NCBI GenBank assembly: GCA_002771395.1
Contig: PCSS01000321.1
Span: 1-6,815 of the forward strand
Length of the DNA: 6,815 nt
Direction of reading: 5' to 3'
Source of the DNA: Bacteroidetes bacterium CG23_combo_of_CG06-09_8_20_14_all_32_9
Lineage (GTDB): Bacteria > Bacteroidota > Bacteroidia > Bacteroidales > GWA2-32-17
Shown here: positions 1 through 6,765 of the stretch, one piece after another
Layout of the letters: each line of letters begins with the position of its first letter
Numbering within the stretch: position 1 is the stretch's first letter
Program-made: the position numbers and the translations under genes
Notes under the pieces: model-generated
What the model was told of the DNA's origin: nothing
The model's database searches: none
The model's input: only the letters and a program-made list of their open reading frames with translations

Positions 1-195
1 TTTACATCTCAAAAGTCAGATAATATAAACATTTCGCTAATTGATATTACCGGAAAATTAATGATAAGCAAAAAACTACATGCTTTATCCGGAGTAAATA
101 GTACAGATGTTAATACTTCGCAATTACCTTCAGGTATTTATATATTAAATATTGAAACAACCGATGGTATAATCAGAAAACAAGTTGTTAAATAA
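1..195 (+). CDS. 3' end of a T9SS-secreted protein (type A C-terminal sorting domain)
   Basis: The reading frame is open from the first base of the window to a TAA stop at 193-195, giving the last 64 residues of a protein whose start lies upstream. The visible part has the pattern of the T9SS type A sorting domain (Por secretion tail family): a beta-strand motif ISLIDITGKLM, then the signature LPSGIYILNIET, then a short basic end RKQVVK and stop. In Bacteroidota this domain directs cargo through the outer membrane by the PorU/PorV machinery and is usually removed or exchanged for a lipopolysaccharide anchor. The protein is therefore probably exported and surface-attached or released. The catalytic or binding part is outside the window, so its function cannot be given. 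A strong terminator follows 18 bases after the stop, so this gene ends its transcript. The domain assignment is by pattern recognition, without a profile search. Confidence 0.87.
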   Translation, partial: FTSQKSDNINISLIDITGKLMISKKLHALSGVNSTDVNTSQLPSGIYILNIETTDGIIRKQVVK

Positions 196-213
196 TTATT
201 TCAGATTTATTTT

Positions 214-246
214 AAAACCCGAAAGCGAAAGTTTTCGGGTTTTTTA
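214..246 (+). terminator. Intrinsic terminator with GAAA tetraloop
   Basis: Positions 214-226 pair with 231-243 in an uninterrupted 13-bp stem (one G-U wobble, g225 with t232) closed by the loop GAAA at 227-230, a stable GNRA tetraloop. The downstream arm runs into a T tract (240-245). This is a textbook Rho-independent terminator for the T9SS-tailed gene ending at 195. On the minus strand the stem ends in only four T before an A-rich stretch, so it would serve the convergent SNF2 gene less well. Confidence 0.9.
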
Positions 247-257
247 TTAGTTCCACA

Positions 258-287
258 ACCTGACAGTTTACGAAGTTCCTGTCAGGT
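258..287. repeat. 9-bp perfect inverted repeat (ACCTGACAG / CTGTCAGGT)
   Basis: ACCTGACAG at 258-266 is the exact reverse complement of CTGTCAGGT at 279-287, with a 12-base loop. It lies between two convergent genes, and neither arm runs into a T tract, so it is not a classical terminator in either direction. Hairpins built on CCTGACAG/CTGTCAGG are, from my recollection, frequent between genes in Bacteroidota and may be multicopy. That copy number is not visible here. Confidence 0.7.
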
Positions 288-309
288 CGTAAATTTAATT
301 TCATACCCA

Positions 310-329
310 ACAGGTGCTTTGCGACCTGT
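310..329. repeat. Small hairpin (ACAGGT / ACCTGT) near the SNF2 gene 3' end
   Basis: ACAGGT at 310-315 pairs with ACCTGT at 324-329. Inside, g316-c317 can pair with c322-g321 around a TTT loop if g323 is bulged, giving an 8-bp stem. It lies 33 bases beyond the stop of the minus-strand SNF2 gene and is the first hairpin its transcript would meet. The following minus-strand sequence has no T tract, so any role in termination or 3'-end protection is only inferred. Confidence 0.45.
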
Positions 330-361
330 GTTAAATACTCAAACTTTAAACTGTATTGGTA

Positions 362-3300
362 TTATTCTCTTAATTTAAAAATTTCTTTTAATTTTTCGTT
401 TGAAAATTCTGTAAACATTGATTCTCCTGCTGACAGTATTTTTTCGGAAATTTCTTTTTTACTTTCAATCATTTCATCAATATGTTCTTCAAGTGTTCCC
501 TTTGTTATAAATTTGTGAACAAATACATTTTTTGATTGCCCGATTCTAAATGCTCTGTCGGTTGCCTGTGCTTCAACAGCAGGATTCCACCATCTGTCAA
601 AATGGAATACATGATTTGCTTTTGTTAAATTTAATCCAAACCCACCTGCTTTTATAGATAAAATAAATACGGGAGAATCATTACTATTTTGAAATCTTTG
701 AACCATTTTATCCCGATTTTTCCTTGAAACACTTCCGTGCAAAAAGAAAATTTCTCTTGCATATAACGATTCAAAATATTTCTTTAAAATTTCTCCCATT
801 TCAGCATATTGTGTAAATATCAGAACCTTTTCGTTGTTTTCTGTAACTTCTTCAGCCATTTCTTTAAGGCGCGATAATTTTCCCGACCTGTCGTCGCCAG
901 TCCGGCTATTGTCGTGCAAAAACAAAGCAGGATGGTTACATATTTGCTTCAGTTTTGTTAAGGCGGAAAGTACCATTCCTTTTCTCTGCATGCCTTCCGA
1001 TTCTTCAATTTGTTGCATCATATCATCAACTACACTTTTATAAAGTGTTACTTGTTCTTTAGTAAGAGTACAATACATTTTCATTTCCATTTTTTCAGGC
1101 AGGTCGCTGATAATGCTTTTATCTGTCTTAACTCTTCTCATTACAAACGGAGAAATCATTTTTCTTAGTTTTTCAGAAGCGTCTTCATTTCTATATCTTT
1201 CAATTGGGATAGAAAAATTTTCTTTAAATTTATTAAAGTTCAACAGATAGGAAGGATTTAAAAAATCCATAATACTCCACAACTCTGATAACCGATTTTC
1301 AATGGGGGTTCCTGTTAATGCAATTTTATAAGACGATTTCAGGCTTTTTATCGCCTTTGCCTGCTTTGTTTGTGGATTTTTAATGTTTTGCGCTTCATCT
1401 AAAATGATTCCGTTCCAGTTAATTTTGCTGAAAATTTCCTGGTCTCTAACAGCCAAAGCATAAGTTGATACTACGACATCATGCTTATTACTTTCTTTTA
1501 AAAATTTTTCACTTCCGTATCGTTCCGACCCATGATGAATCATAATTTTTAAATCGGGAGAAAATTTTTCAAATTCATGTTTCCAATTTTCAACAACCGA
1601 CATAGGAGCGATAAGTAAAGCCGGAGTATTTTTTTTAGTATTCTTTATTCCCTTTTCGTGAAGCAGAAAAGCAATCACCTCAATGGTTTTTCCTAATCCC
1701 ATATCATCCGCCAGGCATGCTCCAAATTTATAATTTTTAAGAAAATGTAACCACGAAAAGCCTTTTACCTGGTAATTTCTAAGTACTCCGTTGAATAGTT
1801 CGGGGGTTTTAATTTCTTTGTAACTCTCCGAAGAAATAAAATTTTTGACCCATTTATCGGCATCAAATTTTAATATCGGAATACCTATATCTTCAATGCC
1901 GGCATTTAGTCGCATAGCAAAGGACAAATCCATACTATTGTTTTCAACATCGGCCAAAAATTTTAATGCCTTTTCAACATCTTCTTTTTTAAATTCAACC
2001 CATTTCCCTCTTACATTTATCAAAGGCATTTTTAATTTTGCAATACGTTCAAGTTCATCTTTACTTAAAGGCATGTCGCCAATAGCAATTTCCCATTTAA
2101 AATCAAGAAGATTGTTTAAGCCAAAAAATTTCCTTCCATTGCTATCAACCTTTGGAGATACATTTATTTTAACACCTAAAGTATTTGCCGATTTACCTTT
2201 TTTCCACCATGGCGGGACAAGAATTCCATATCCGCATTCTTCTAATAACCATGCATCTTCATTTAAAAATTTATAAGCATCTTGTAAATTTAACCGGCAT
2301 TCACTCGGAGTTTTTTCCTTTAAACTCTTATTTATCGGCTCAAAATGTTTTGATGCAGTTACTAAATCCCTGAGGAGATACTCTTCAGGATTAAATTTCT
2401 TATTTAAGATTTTTGAAAGAGATTTATTTTGATGTGTCATGATATCTTCTGCAGAAATGAGCAAACTCGGGTCTTCTATATTTTGTAAATGAAAGGAAAT
2501 TTTCCAGTTCAAAGTATTTTCTTTTATTTTTTTGGATGCGGCTGGGCTATTTTCAGTATCCAAAGGTTCTTCAAGGCGAAAGCATGTCCTGAACGGTGAA
2601 TTGACTATTGAATTTGATTTTGTTTCTTCAAATATTGCAGTCCATTTTTCAAATCCGTCAATCAATGTATTTTGCTGATGCGTTGTTCCTTTAATTTTAT
2701 TATCATCCGAAAGTAGCGATGAAAGTAGTATTCCAAATAAATTATCTTTTATTTTTGCCTTCCATGTATCTGATTTTATTTTATCGGTAAACCAGAATTT
2801 TACAGACTCATCTGCACACGTATTTAAAAAGTCCTCAAGTGTTTTATTTGCAGCAATTTTGTTGCTGTAAGAAAAGCACGAATAAGGCATGGAATTTATT
2901 AAAATTTTAAACCTTTTAGCATCATCGGTATGATTAAAAATAATTTGCCATTTTGCACTTTTATCGCTATAAACGAAAGGAATAAATCGTTGTCTTGCTA
3001 TTAAATCAAGACCGTATTTTGCCGCTGTGCTCCAGAAATTCATATCATTACCCATACATCTTTCGTTAGTTGAAATTTGCGAAAGAAGAAAAAGTGCATC
3101 TTTTGCAGAAATTTCTATTCCCTGAACATTCCATGGCGAAAAGTAAATTTCATCTGAGGGCAATGATGATGTTGAGAGCAAAGGAATTTCAAAACCTGTA
3201 TCTGAAATATGAGCGTATAATAAACTTAAATTTTTTGTTGATGGAAGATGAAGCAAAAGAGATTTTTTAGAATTTGTGTTTTCGAAATTATAACTGGAAT

Positions 3301-4345
3301 TAAGAAAATTTAAAATTTCATCCGAACTTGCGGCAAAAGGGTGTTCTTTTTTATTTTTTGATTTTTTTATTTTTATTTCTTCATAAGGTTTAAATGTTTC
3401 TCCCCATATAAAAAATTTTTTATTTTCTATCTGCCAGAAGCCATGTAAAACTATGTTATTGCCATTTTCATTTTTAATTTCTCCCTCACCTTTTTCATAA
3501 GATTGTTTTATTGCATTCTCGCTAATAATTTTATAGATTTTATCCATTTCTTCAAACAAATTTTCGCAGTAAAGAAATTGTGGATTTCCAAGCCGTTTAA
3601 GCACCGGCATTGAAACAACGGGCAGTTCTATGGATAAAGGAATTTTTTCAAAGTCATTATTTTTAATCCAGAATTTATTTATATCGAGTTGTGTTAATAT
3701 TTCTTCATTATTTTCGGGTTCTTTTTCTTTTGAAACTATTTCTTCTTCGTATCCTCTTATTTTACGAAGTTCGTTCATCATTTCATTTTCGTCCATACCT
3801 CTTAACTTAAATATCATAAATGGGTTCTTGTCAAATTCTTCTGCTAAAATATAATGAACAGCGGCTATATGCTTACAGGGAACGGCAAAATCGGGGCATG
3901 AGCAATACATTTTCATATCATTTTTCTTTTTAGAAAACAACGAAACGCCTGCGGCTTCAAATGCCTTTTCTATGTCTTCGGGCATTTCGCTATTCAGCAA
4001 TTTTGCAATAAATACGGCTTGTTTTCCCATCTCATTAATAATATTTTTCCATTCTTTATTATTAAATTTTTTCATTTCAATTTTTACAGAGTAAGGAGTG
4101 CTTACCGAACCTTGAACCTTTGCTTTAATAATCCCTTTTTCAATCGTAAAATTCATAACCTGCCCCCGTTTTGCATATTTTCTTCCTCTTTCAAGCCGGT
4201 TACTCCAACCAAACGAATCAAGTAAAGAAATCCATTTTTTTGACCACCATGTTGAGGCAATTTTTTTTGATTGTAGTTTTACTCCATCTTCAACTTTCTT
4301 TGGAGTTGTGGGAGTGTAATAGTGTTGATAATGCCAATAACTCAT
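362..4345 (-). CDS. SWIM zinc-finger / HelZ-like SNF2 ATPase fusion protein
   Basis: A 1327-residue protein, probably an ATP-driven nucleic-acid translocase acting in the cytoplasm. Residues 1-280 resemble a complete bacterial SWIM protein: an opening segment with TWWSKKWI, RGRKYAKRGQV and VQGS, then the zinc ligands C148, C150, C157 and H159 (CxCx6CxH), then a tail with LKRLGNPQF. A hydrophilic linker (about 281-296) leads to a HelZ-like protein starting at LHGFW (299-303). Residues about 650-795 match the SNF2-associated DUF3670 domain (LGVKI, LLDFKWEIAIGD, RGKWVEF). The ATPase core follows: Walker A DMGLGKT 881-887, motif Ia IAPMS from 912, DEAQ box 983-986, motif III LTGTP 1010-1014, motif V GGFGLNLT 1234-1241, motif VI QATDRAFRIGQ 1260-1270. 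All key ATPase residues are present. The Met start fits the family N-terminus; no Shine-Dalgarno is seen, as usual in Bacteroidota. Residues about 305-640 have no motif I recognise. SNF2 proteins also occur in defence loci, but nothing here supports that. Confidence 0.93.
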   Translation of the reverse strand: MSYWHYQHYYTPTTPKKVEDGVKLQSKKIASTWWSKKWISLLDSFGWSNRLERGRKYAKRGQVMNFTIEKGIIKAKVQGSVSTPYSVKIEMKKFNNKEWKNIINEMGKQAVFIAKLLNSEMPEDIEKAFEAAGVSLFSKKKNDMKMYCSCPDFAVPCKHIAAVHYILAEEFDKNPFMIFKLRGMDENEMMNELRKIRGYEEEIVSKEKEPENNEEILTQLDINKFWIKNNDFEKIPLSIELPVVSMPVLKRLGNPQFLYCENLFEEMDKIYKIISENAIKQSYEKGEGEIKNENGNNIVLHGFWQIENKKFFIWGETFKPYEEIKIKKSKNKKEHPFAASSDEILNFLNSSYNFENTNSKKSLLLHLPSTKNLSLLYAHISDTGFEIPLLSTSSLPSDEIYFSPWNVQGIEISAKDALFLLSQISTNERCMGNDMNFWSTAAKYGLDLIARQRFIPFVYSDKSAKWQIIFNHTDDAKRFKILINSMPYSCFSYSNKIAANKTLEDFLNTCADESVKFWFTDKIKSDTWKAKIKDNLFGILLSSLLSDDNKIKGTTHQQNTLIDGFEKWTAIFEETKSNSIVNSPFRTCFRLEEPLDTENSPAASKKIKENTLNWKISFHLQNIEDPSLLISAEDIMTHQNKSLSKILNKKFNPEEYLLRDLVTASKHFEPINKSLKEKTPSECRLNLQDAYKFLNEDAWLLEECGYGILVPPWWKKGKSANTLGVKINVSPKVDSNGRKFFGLNNLLDFKWEIAIGDMPLSKDELERIAKLKMPLINVRGKWVEFKKEDVEKALKFLADVENNSMDLSFAMRLNAGIEDIGIPILKFDADKWVKNFISSESYKEIKTPELFNGVLRNYQVKGFSWLHFLKNYKFGACLADDMGLGKTIEVIAFLLHEKGIKNTKKNTPALLIAPMSVVENWKHEFEKFSPDLKIMIHHGSERYGSEKFLKESNKHDVVVSTYALAVRDQEIFSKINWNGIILDEAQNIKNPQTKQAKAIKSLKSSYKIALTGTPIENRLSELWSIMDFLNPSYLLNFNKFKENFSIPIERYRNEDASEKLRKMISPFVMRRVKTDKSIISDLPEKMEMKMYCTLTKEQVTLYKSVVDDMMQQIEESEGMQRKGMVLSALTKLKQICNHPALFLHDNSRTGDDRSGKLSRLKEMAEEVTENNEKVLIFTQYAEMGEILKKYFESLYAREIFFLHGSVSRKNRDKMVQRFQNSNDSPVFILSIKAGGFGLNLTKANHVFHFDRWWNPAVEAQATDRAFRIGQSKNVFVHKFITKGTLEEHIDEMIESKKEISEKILSAGESMFTEFSNEKLKEIFKLRE

Positions 4346-4410
4346 TTTAATTAAGTTTTTAATTAATTATTTATAAAAATTAAAATCCTTTAAAAAAGAA
4401 TTTAACCCCG

Positions 4411-4418
4411 CAAATATA
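4411..4418 (-). promoter_or_regulatory. Candidate -7 promoter element of the SNF2 gene
   Basis: Read on the minus strand, 4418 to 4411 is TATATTTG, an exact match to the Bacteroidota -7 consensus TAnnTTTG. It is 65 bases from the start codon, so the leader would be about 60 A/T-rich bases. No TTTG -33 element sits at the expected distance; that area is instead a T-rich run on this strand (complement of 4433-4441). The nearest TTTG is about 13 bases away, which is too close. The call rests on the -7 box alone. Confidence 0.45.
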
Positions 4419-4430
4419 CATATTATATGT
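4418..4430. promoter_or_regulatory. Palindrome ACATA-TTA-TATGT overlapping the SNF2 promoter
   Basis: ACATA at 4418-4422 is the reverse complement of TATGT at 4426-4430, with three bases between. It directly abuts the candidate -7 box of the minus-strand gene, where a repressor site would overlap the -7/-33 spacer. The sequence is wholly A/T-rich apart from the outer C/G pair, so chance occurrence is quite possible. No regulator is encoded nearby. Confidence 0.2.
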
Positions 4431-4490
4431 CCAAAAAAAAATTAGTAATGAAACTACTCCAAAAACCCTGTCGGATATTTCAATTTGAGA

Positions 4491-4524
4491 TTTGGGGTTT
4501 TAAATTTGAAACATCGTATCTTTG
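4491..4524 (+). promoter_or_regulatory. Bacteroidota-type promoter of typA
   Basis: TATCTTTG at 4517-4524 matches the -7 consensus TAnnTTTG exactly and is followed by CA, as often seen at these promoters. A TTTG at 4491-4494 can serve as the -33 element with a 22-base spacer, slightly longer than usual. Transcription would begin near 4528-4531, leaving a leader of about 30 bases. The leader bears no Shine-Dalgarno sequence, only A/T-rich sequence ending in ACACAA directly before ATG. Confidence 0.7.
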
Positions 4525-4561
4525 CAAAATTTTATAAAATACTTTATTATTAATAACACAA

Positions 4562-6376
4562 ATGCCCGGCATTATAAATATCGCAATAATTGCACATGTC
4601 GATCACGGAAAAACTACTTTGGTTGACAGAATTCTTCATCAGGTTAAACTCTTCAGAGACAATCAGCACATGGGCGATTTAATTCTTGATTCCAACGATT
4701 TGGAACGTGAGCGCGGAATTACCATCCTGGCAAAAAACGTATCTGTACATTACAAAGGAACTAAAATTAACATTATAGACACACCCGGGCATGTTGATTT
4801 TGGCGGCGAGGTAGAGCGTGTAATTAATATGGCTGATGCTGTTTTGCTTTTGGTTGATGCTTTTGAGGGCGTAATGCCCCAAACCCGTTTTGTGCTGCAA
4901 AAAGCTTTGGAAATAGGACTAAAACCAATTGTTGTAATTAATAAAGTAGATAAACCAAATTGTTTTCCCGATTTTGTTCAGGAGCAGGTTTTCGATTTAA
5001 TGGTAAGTCTTGATGCTACCGAAGAACAACTGGGTTTTCCTACGATTTTTGGTTCGTCAAAGCAGGGATGGATGGGTCCCGACTGGCGAAAACCCACAAC
5101 CGACATAAGTTATTTGTTAGATATTATTATTAATTATGTTAAACCGCCGGTATTTAAACAAGGTACTTTGCAAATGGAAATTACATCAATAGATTACTCG
5201 TCGTATGTTGGCAGAATAGCCGTTGGACGAATTACCCGCGGAAGTATTAAGGCAGGGATGCCTGTTGCACTTATAAAAACTGATGGCAAAATTGAGAAAT
5301 CAACCGTAAAAGAACTTTATATTTTTGAGGGATTAGGTAAAGAGAAAGTAAAATATGAGATTCATGCAGGTGAAATTTGTGCATTAATTGGTCCCGAAAA
5401 TTTTGAGATTGGCGATACTATTGCCGATGTTGATAACCCCGAAGCACTTCCACGCATTCATATAGATGAGCCTACTATAAGTATGATTTTTGCAACTAAC
5501 AACTCGCCGTTTGCCGGAAGAGAAGGTTCATACATTACTTCACGACACTTACGCGACCGTTTGTTTAAAGAAACCGAAAAAAATCTTGCACTTAAAGTTG
5601 AAGAAACCGAAATACCCGACAAGTTTTTGCTTTACGGACGCGGTATTCTTCATCTTTCAATTCTTGTTGAAACAATGCGACGCGAAGGATTTGAGTTTCA
5701 ACTCGGACAACCAAAGGTTGTTATCAAAATTATTGACGGGATAAAGCACGAACCGATTGAATTTTTGACTATTAATGTCCCCGAAAACTTTGCCGGTAAA
5801 GCTATTGAGATTATTGCCCGTCGCAGAGGAGATTTAATGAAATATGAAACAAGAAACAACAGAACAATTTTAAAATTTAATATTCCTGCACGTGGATTAA
5901 TTGGTTTAACAAATAATATTTTAACCGCTACCGAGGGCGAAGCTATTATAGCACATCGCTTTAAATCTTTTGAACCCTGGAAGGGCGACATAATAAGTCG
6001 TATAAACGGTTCTTTAATTGCTATGGAAACCGGACAAGCTAATGCATTTGCCATTAATAAATTACAGAATAGGGGGAAATTTTTTATCAACCCTGCCGAA
6101 CAAGTATATTCCGGTCAAATAATAGGCGAAAATACCCGCGATAGTGATATTGTAGTTAATATAAACAAGGCAAAGCAACTTACCAATATGCGTGCATCAG
6201 GCTCCGACGATAAAATATTTATTACACCTGCAATAAAATTTTCACTTGAAGAATATATGGAGTATATTAATAATGATGAATACGTTGAAGTTACTCCAAA
6301 ATCAATTCGCATACGTAAAATTTTGTTAGACGAAAATGCACGCAAACGCTCAAAAATGGCAGAACAGGCAAGGTAG
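4562..6376 (+). CDS. typA: Translational GTPase TypA/BipA
   Basis: A complete 604-residue TypA/BipA, close to the usual length of about 605-615. It is a cytoplasmic GTPase of the EF-G/LepA group that binds the 70S ribosome at the elongation-factor site. In studied bacteria it supports 50S assembly, growth in the cold and stress responses. The GTPase motifs are intact: G1 AHVDHGKT 11-18, switch I RGITI 51-55, G3 DTPGH 73-77, G4 NKVD 127-130, G5 SSK about 165-167. A beta-barrel domain II spans about 201-293. An EF-G-like domain III follows (about 303-385), with [10 protein letters not shown] and [10 protein letters not shown]. Domain V then contains [10 protein letters not shown] (442-451). The family-specific C-terminal domain (about 480-604) carries [11 protein letters not shown] (540-550), which separates TypA from LepA and EF-G. 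The first Met gives the standard N-terminus [16 protein letters not shown], so the start is secure. It is divergent from the SNF2 gene and has its own promoter. No convincing intrinsic terminator follows. Confidence 0.98.
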   Translation: MPGIINIAIIAHVDHGKTTLVDRILHQVKLFRDNQHMGDLILDSNDLERERGITILAKNVSVHYKGTKINIIDTPGHVDFGGEVERVINMADAVLLLVDAFEGVMPQTRFVLQKALEIGLKPIVVINKVDKPNCFPDFVQEQVFDLMVSLDATEEQLGFPTIFGSSKQGWMGPDWRKPTTDISYLLDIIINYVKPPVFKQGTLQMEITSIDYSSYVGRIAVGRITRGSIKAGMPVALIKTDGKIEKSTVKELYIFEGLGKEKVKYEIHAGEICALIGPENFEIGDTIADVDNPEALPRIHIDEPTISMIFATNNSPFAGREGSYITSRHLRDRLFKETEKNLALKVEETEIPDKFLLYGRGILHLSILVETMRREGFEFQLGQPKVVIKIIDGIKHEPIEFLTINVPENFAGKAIEIIARRRGDLMKYETRNNRTILKFNIPARGLIGLTNNILTATEGEAIIAHRFKSFEPWKGDIISRINGSLIAMETGQANAFAINKLQNRGKFFINPAEQVYSGQIIGENTRDSDIVVNINKAKQLTNMRASGSDDKIFITPAIKFSLEEYMEYINNDEYVEVTPKSIRIRKILLDENARKRSKMAEQAR

Positions 6377-6418
6377 TTTTTTTACTTTGAACAGGTTTAT
6401 TATACTCAAAACTGTTAA

Positions 6419-6501
6419 AGTTTTAACTTTACATTTAAACTCCCCACTCCAATTGGATAGGGGTCGGGGGTAAGGTCATAAAAAAATAAAAAGTTAAAAC
6501 T
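6419..6501. repeat. 12-bp inverted repeat enclosing a GC-rich hairpin
   Basis: AGTTTTAACTTT at 6419-6430 is the exact reverse complement of AAAGTTAAAACT at 6490-6501. The left arm is itself part of a local palindrome (AAAGTT at 6417-6422, AACTTT at 6425-6430). Between the arms lies a core unusually rich in C then G for this genome: CCCC at 6442-6445 faces GGGG at 6460-6463 around the perfect palindrome TCCAATTGGA (6448-6457), followed by a G-rich segment GGGTCGGGGG (6461-6470). The arrangement could be a small palindromic repeat unit or a 3'-end structure of the typA transcript. No T tract follows it. Confidence 0.6.
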
Positions 6502-6533
6502 ATAACCATTCACAGTATATACTTTGCACGTGG

Positions 6534-6548
6534 TTCACGCTGTTAAAT
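6534..6548 (+). repeat. Direct repeat, copy 1 (TTCACGCTGTTAAAT)
   Basis: This 15-base segment recurs at 6764-6778 as TTCACCCTGTTAGAT (13 of 15 identical), exactly 230 bases downstream in the same orientation. Both copies contain the octamer ACSCTGTT and end in GTTARAT. In this copy the last nine bases form the left arm of the branched hairpin at 6540-6579. Confidence 0.6.
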
Positions 6549-6579
6549 CCAACAAAGTTGGTGCGGAGCAATTTAACAG
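6540..6579. other. Three-way-junction-like structure
   Basis: CTGTTAAAT (6540-6548) and ATTTAACAG (6571-6579) form a perfect 9-bp outer stem. The enclosed 22 bases divide without a gap into two hairpins: CCAAC-AAA-GTTGG (6549-6561) and TGC-GGA-GCA (6562-6570). Every base is in a stem or a three-base loop, giving a compact three-way junction as DNA cruciform or as RNA. Such economy is unlikely in random A/T-rich sequence and suggests selection or a repeat-element origin. Strand and transcription are unknown. A small hairpin CGTG-GTT-CACG (6529-6539) directly precedes it. Confidence 0.6.
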
Positions 6580-6591
6580 GGTAAATTTGTG

Positions 6592-6607
6592 CATTTTGTC
6601 CAAAATG
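6592..6607. repeat. Hairpin CATTTT-GTCC-AAAATG
   Basis: CATTTT (6592-6597) pairs with AAAATG (6602-6607) around GTCC, whose outer G and C can also pair to give 7 bp. It lies 12 bases after the branched structure. The stem is weak but perfect. Confidence 0.45.
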
Positions 6608-6620
6608 TATTCGATATAAA

Positions 6621-6647
6621 GGTATAAGGCGGGCTGTACGTTATACC
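6621..6647. repeat. Hairpin GGTATAA / TTATACC with GC-rich loop
   Basis: GGTATAA (6621-6627) is the exact reverse complement of TTATACC (6641-6647). The 13-base loop is GGCGGGCTGTACG, markedly richer in G and C than its surroundings. The right arm overlaps one ACCCTGTT octamer (6645-6652), so this hairpin competes with pairing of that octamer to 6575-6583. Confidence 0.5.
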
Positions 6648-6682
6648 CTGTTTTCTTTGTAAAAAACATATAGAGGGGTTCT

Positions 6683-6697
6683 AAAAATTAGATTTTT
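6683..6697. repeat. A/T hairpin AAAAAT-TAG-ATTTTT
   Basis: AAAAAT (6683-6688) pairs with ATTTTT (6692-6697) around TAG. The stem is only A-T pairs and would be weak. It resembles the terminal part of a bidirectional terminator but has no GC-rich section, so chance is a real alternative. Confidence 0.3.
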
Positions 6698-6737
6698 CGA
6701 GGCGGACAAGATTTTAAAACCGTGGTTTACTGTTGTA

Positions 6738-6765
6738 AATGAGAACTTAGCGAAGCGATCTCATT
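6738..6765. repeat. Hairpin AATGAGA / TCTCATT with GCGAAGC-type loop
   Basis: AATGAGA (6738-6744) is the exact reverse complement of TCTCATT (6759-6765). The 14-base loop contains AGCGAAGCG, in which a short CTT/AAG stem (6746-6748 with 6753-6755) can form. It recalls the branched structure at 6540-6579, where a TGCGGAGCA element also sits inside an outer stem. Its right arm overlaps the first bases of the second direct repeat copy. Confidence 0.5.

Noticed and set aside
834..4225. Several plus-strand open frames of 62-143 codons opposite the SNF2 gene (for example 1845-2276 and 3630-3854)
   Set aside because: They are antisense shadows of a gene with clear motifs throughout; their translations are low-complexity Ser/Phe/Leu-rich and show no domain pattern.
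362..4345. SNF2 ATPase as part of an antiphage defence system such as DISARM or Zorya
   Set aside because: No methyltransferase, nuclease, ZorA/B-like motor or other partner is nearby. The neighbours are a T9SS cargo gene and typA, and the domain order is that of the HelZ-like group.
4679..6345. Open frames overlapping typA (minus 4679-4900, 5698-6090, 6115-6345; plus 5490-5744)
   Set aside because: TypA is conserved over its entire length, so these are out-of-frame by-products.
6371..6420. Intrinsic terminator directly after typA
   Set aside because: The T run at 6377-6383 has no stem before it. The only stem nearby, AACAG (6390-6394) with CTGTT (6412-6416), is 5 bp with a 17-base loop and is followed by AAAG before any T run.
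6535..6594. Small minus-strand frame of 19 codons starting at an ATG (6594-6592)
   Set aside because: It lies wholly within the hairpin structures, has no promoter or leader signal and is of chance length; the nucleotide structure explains the sequence better.
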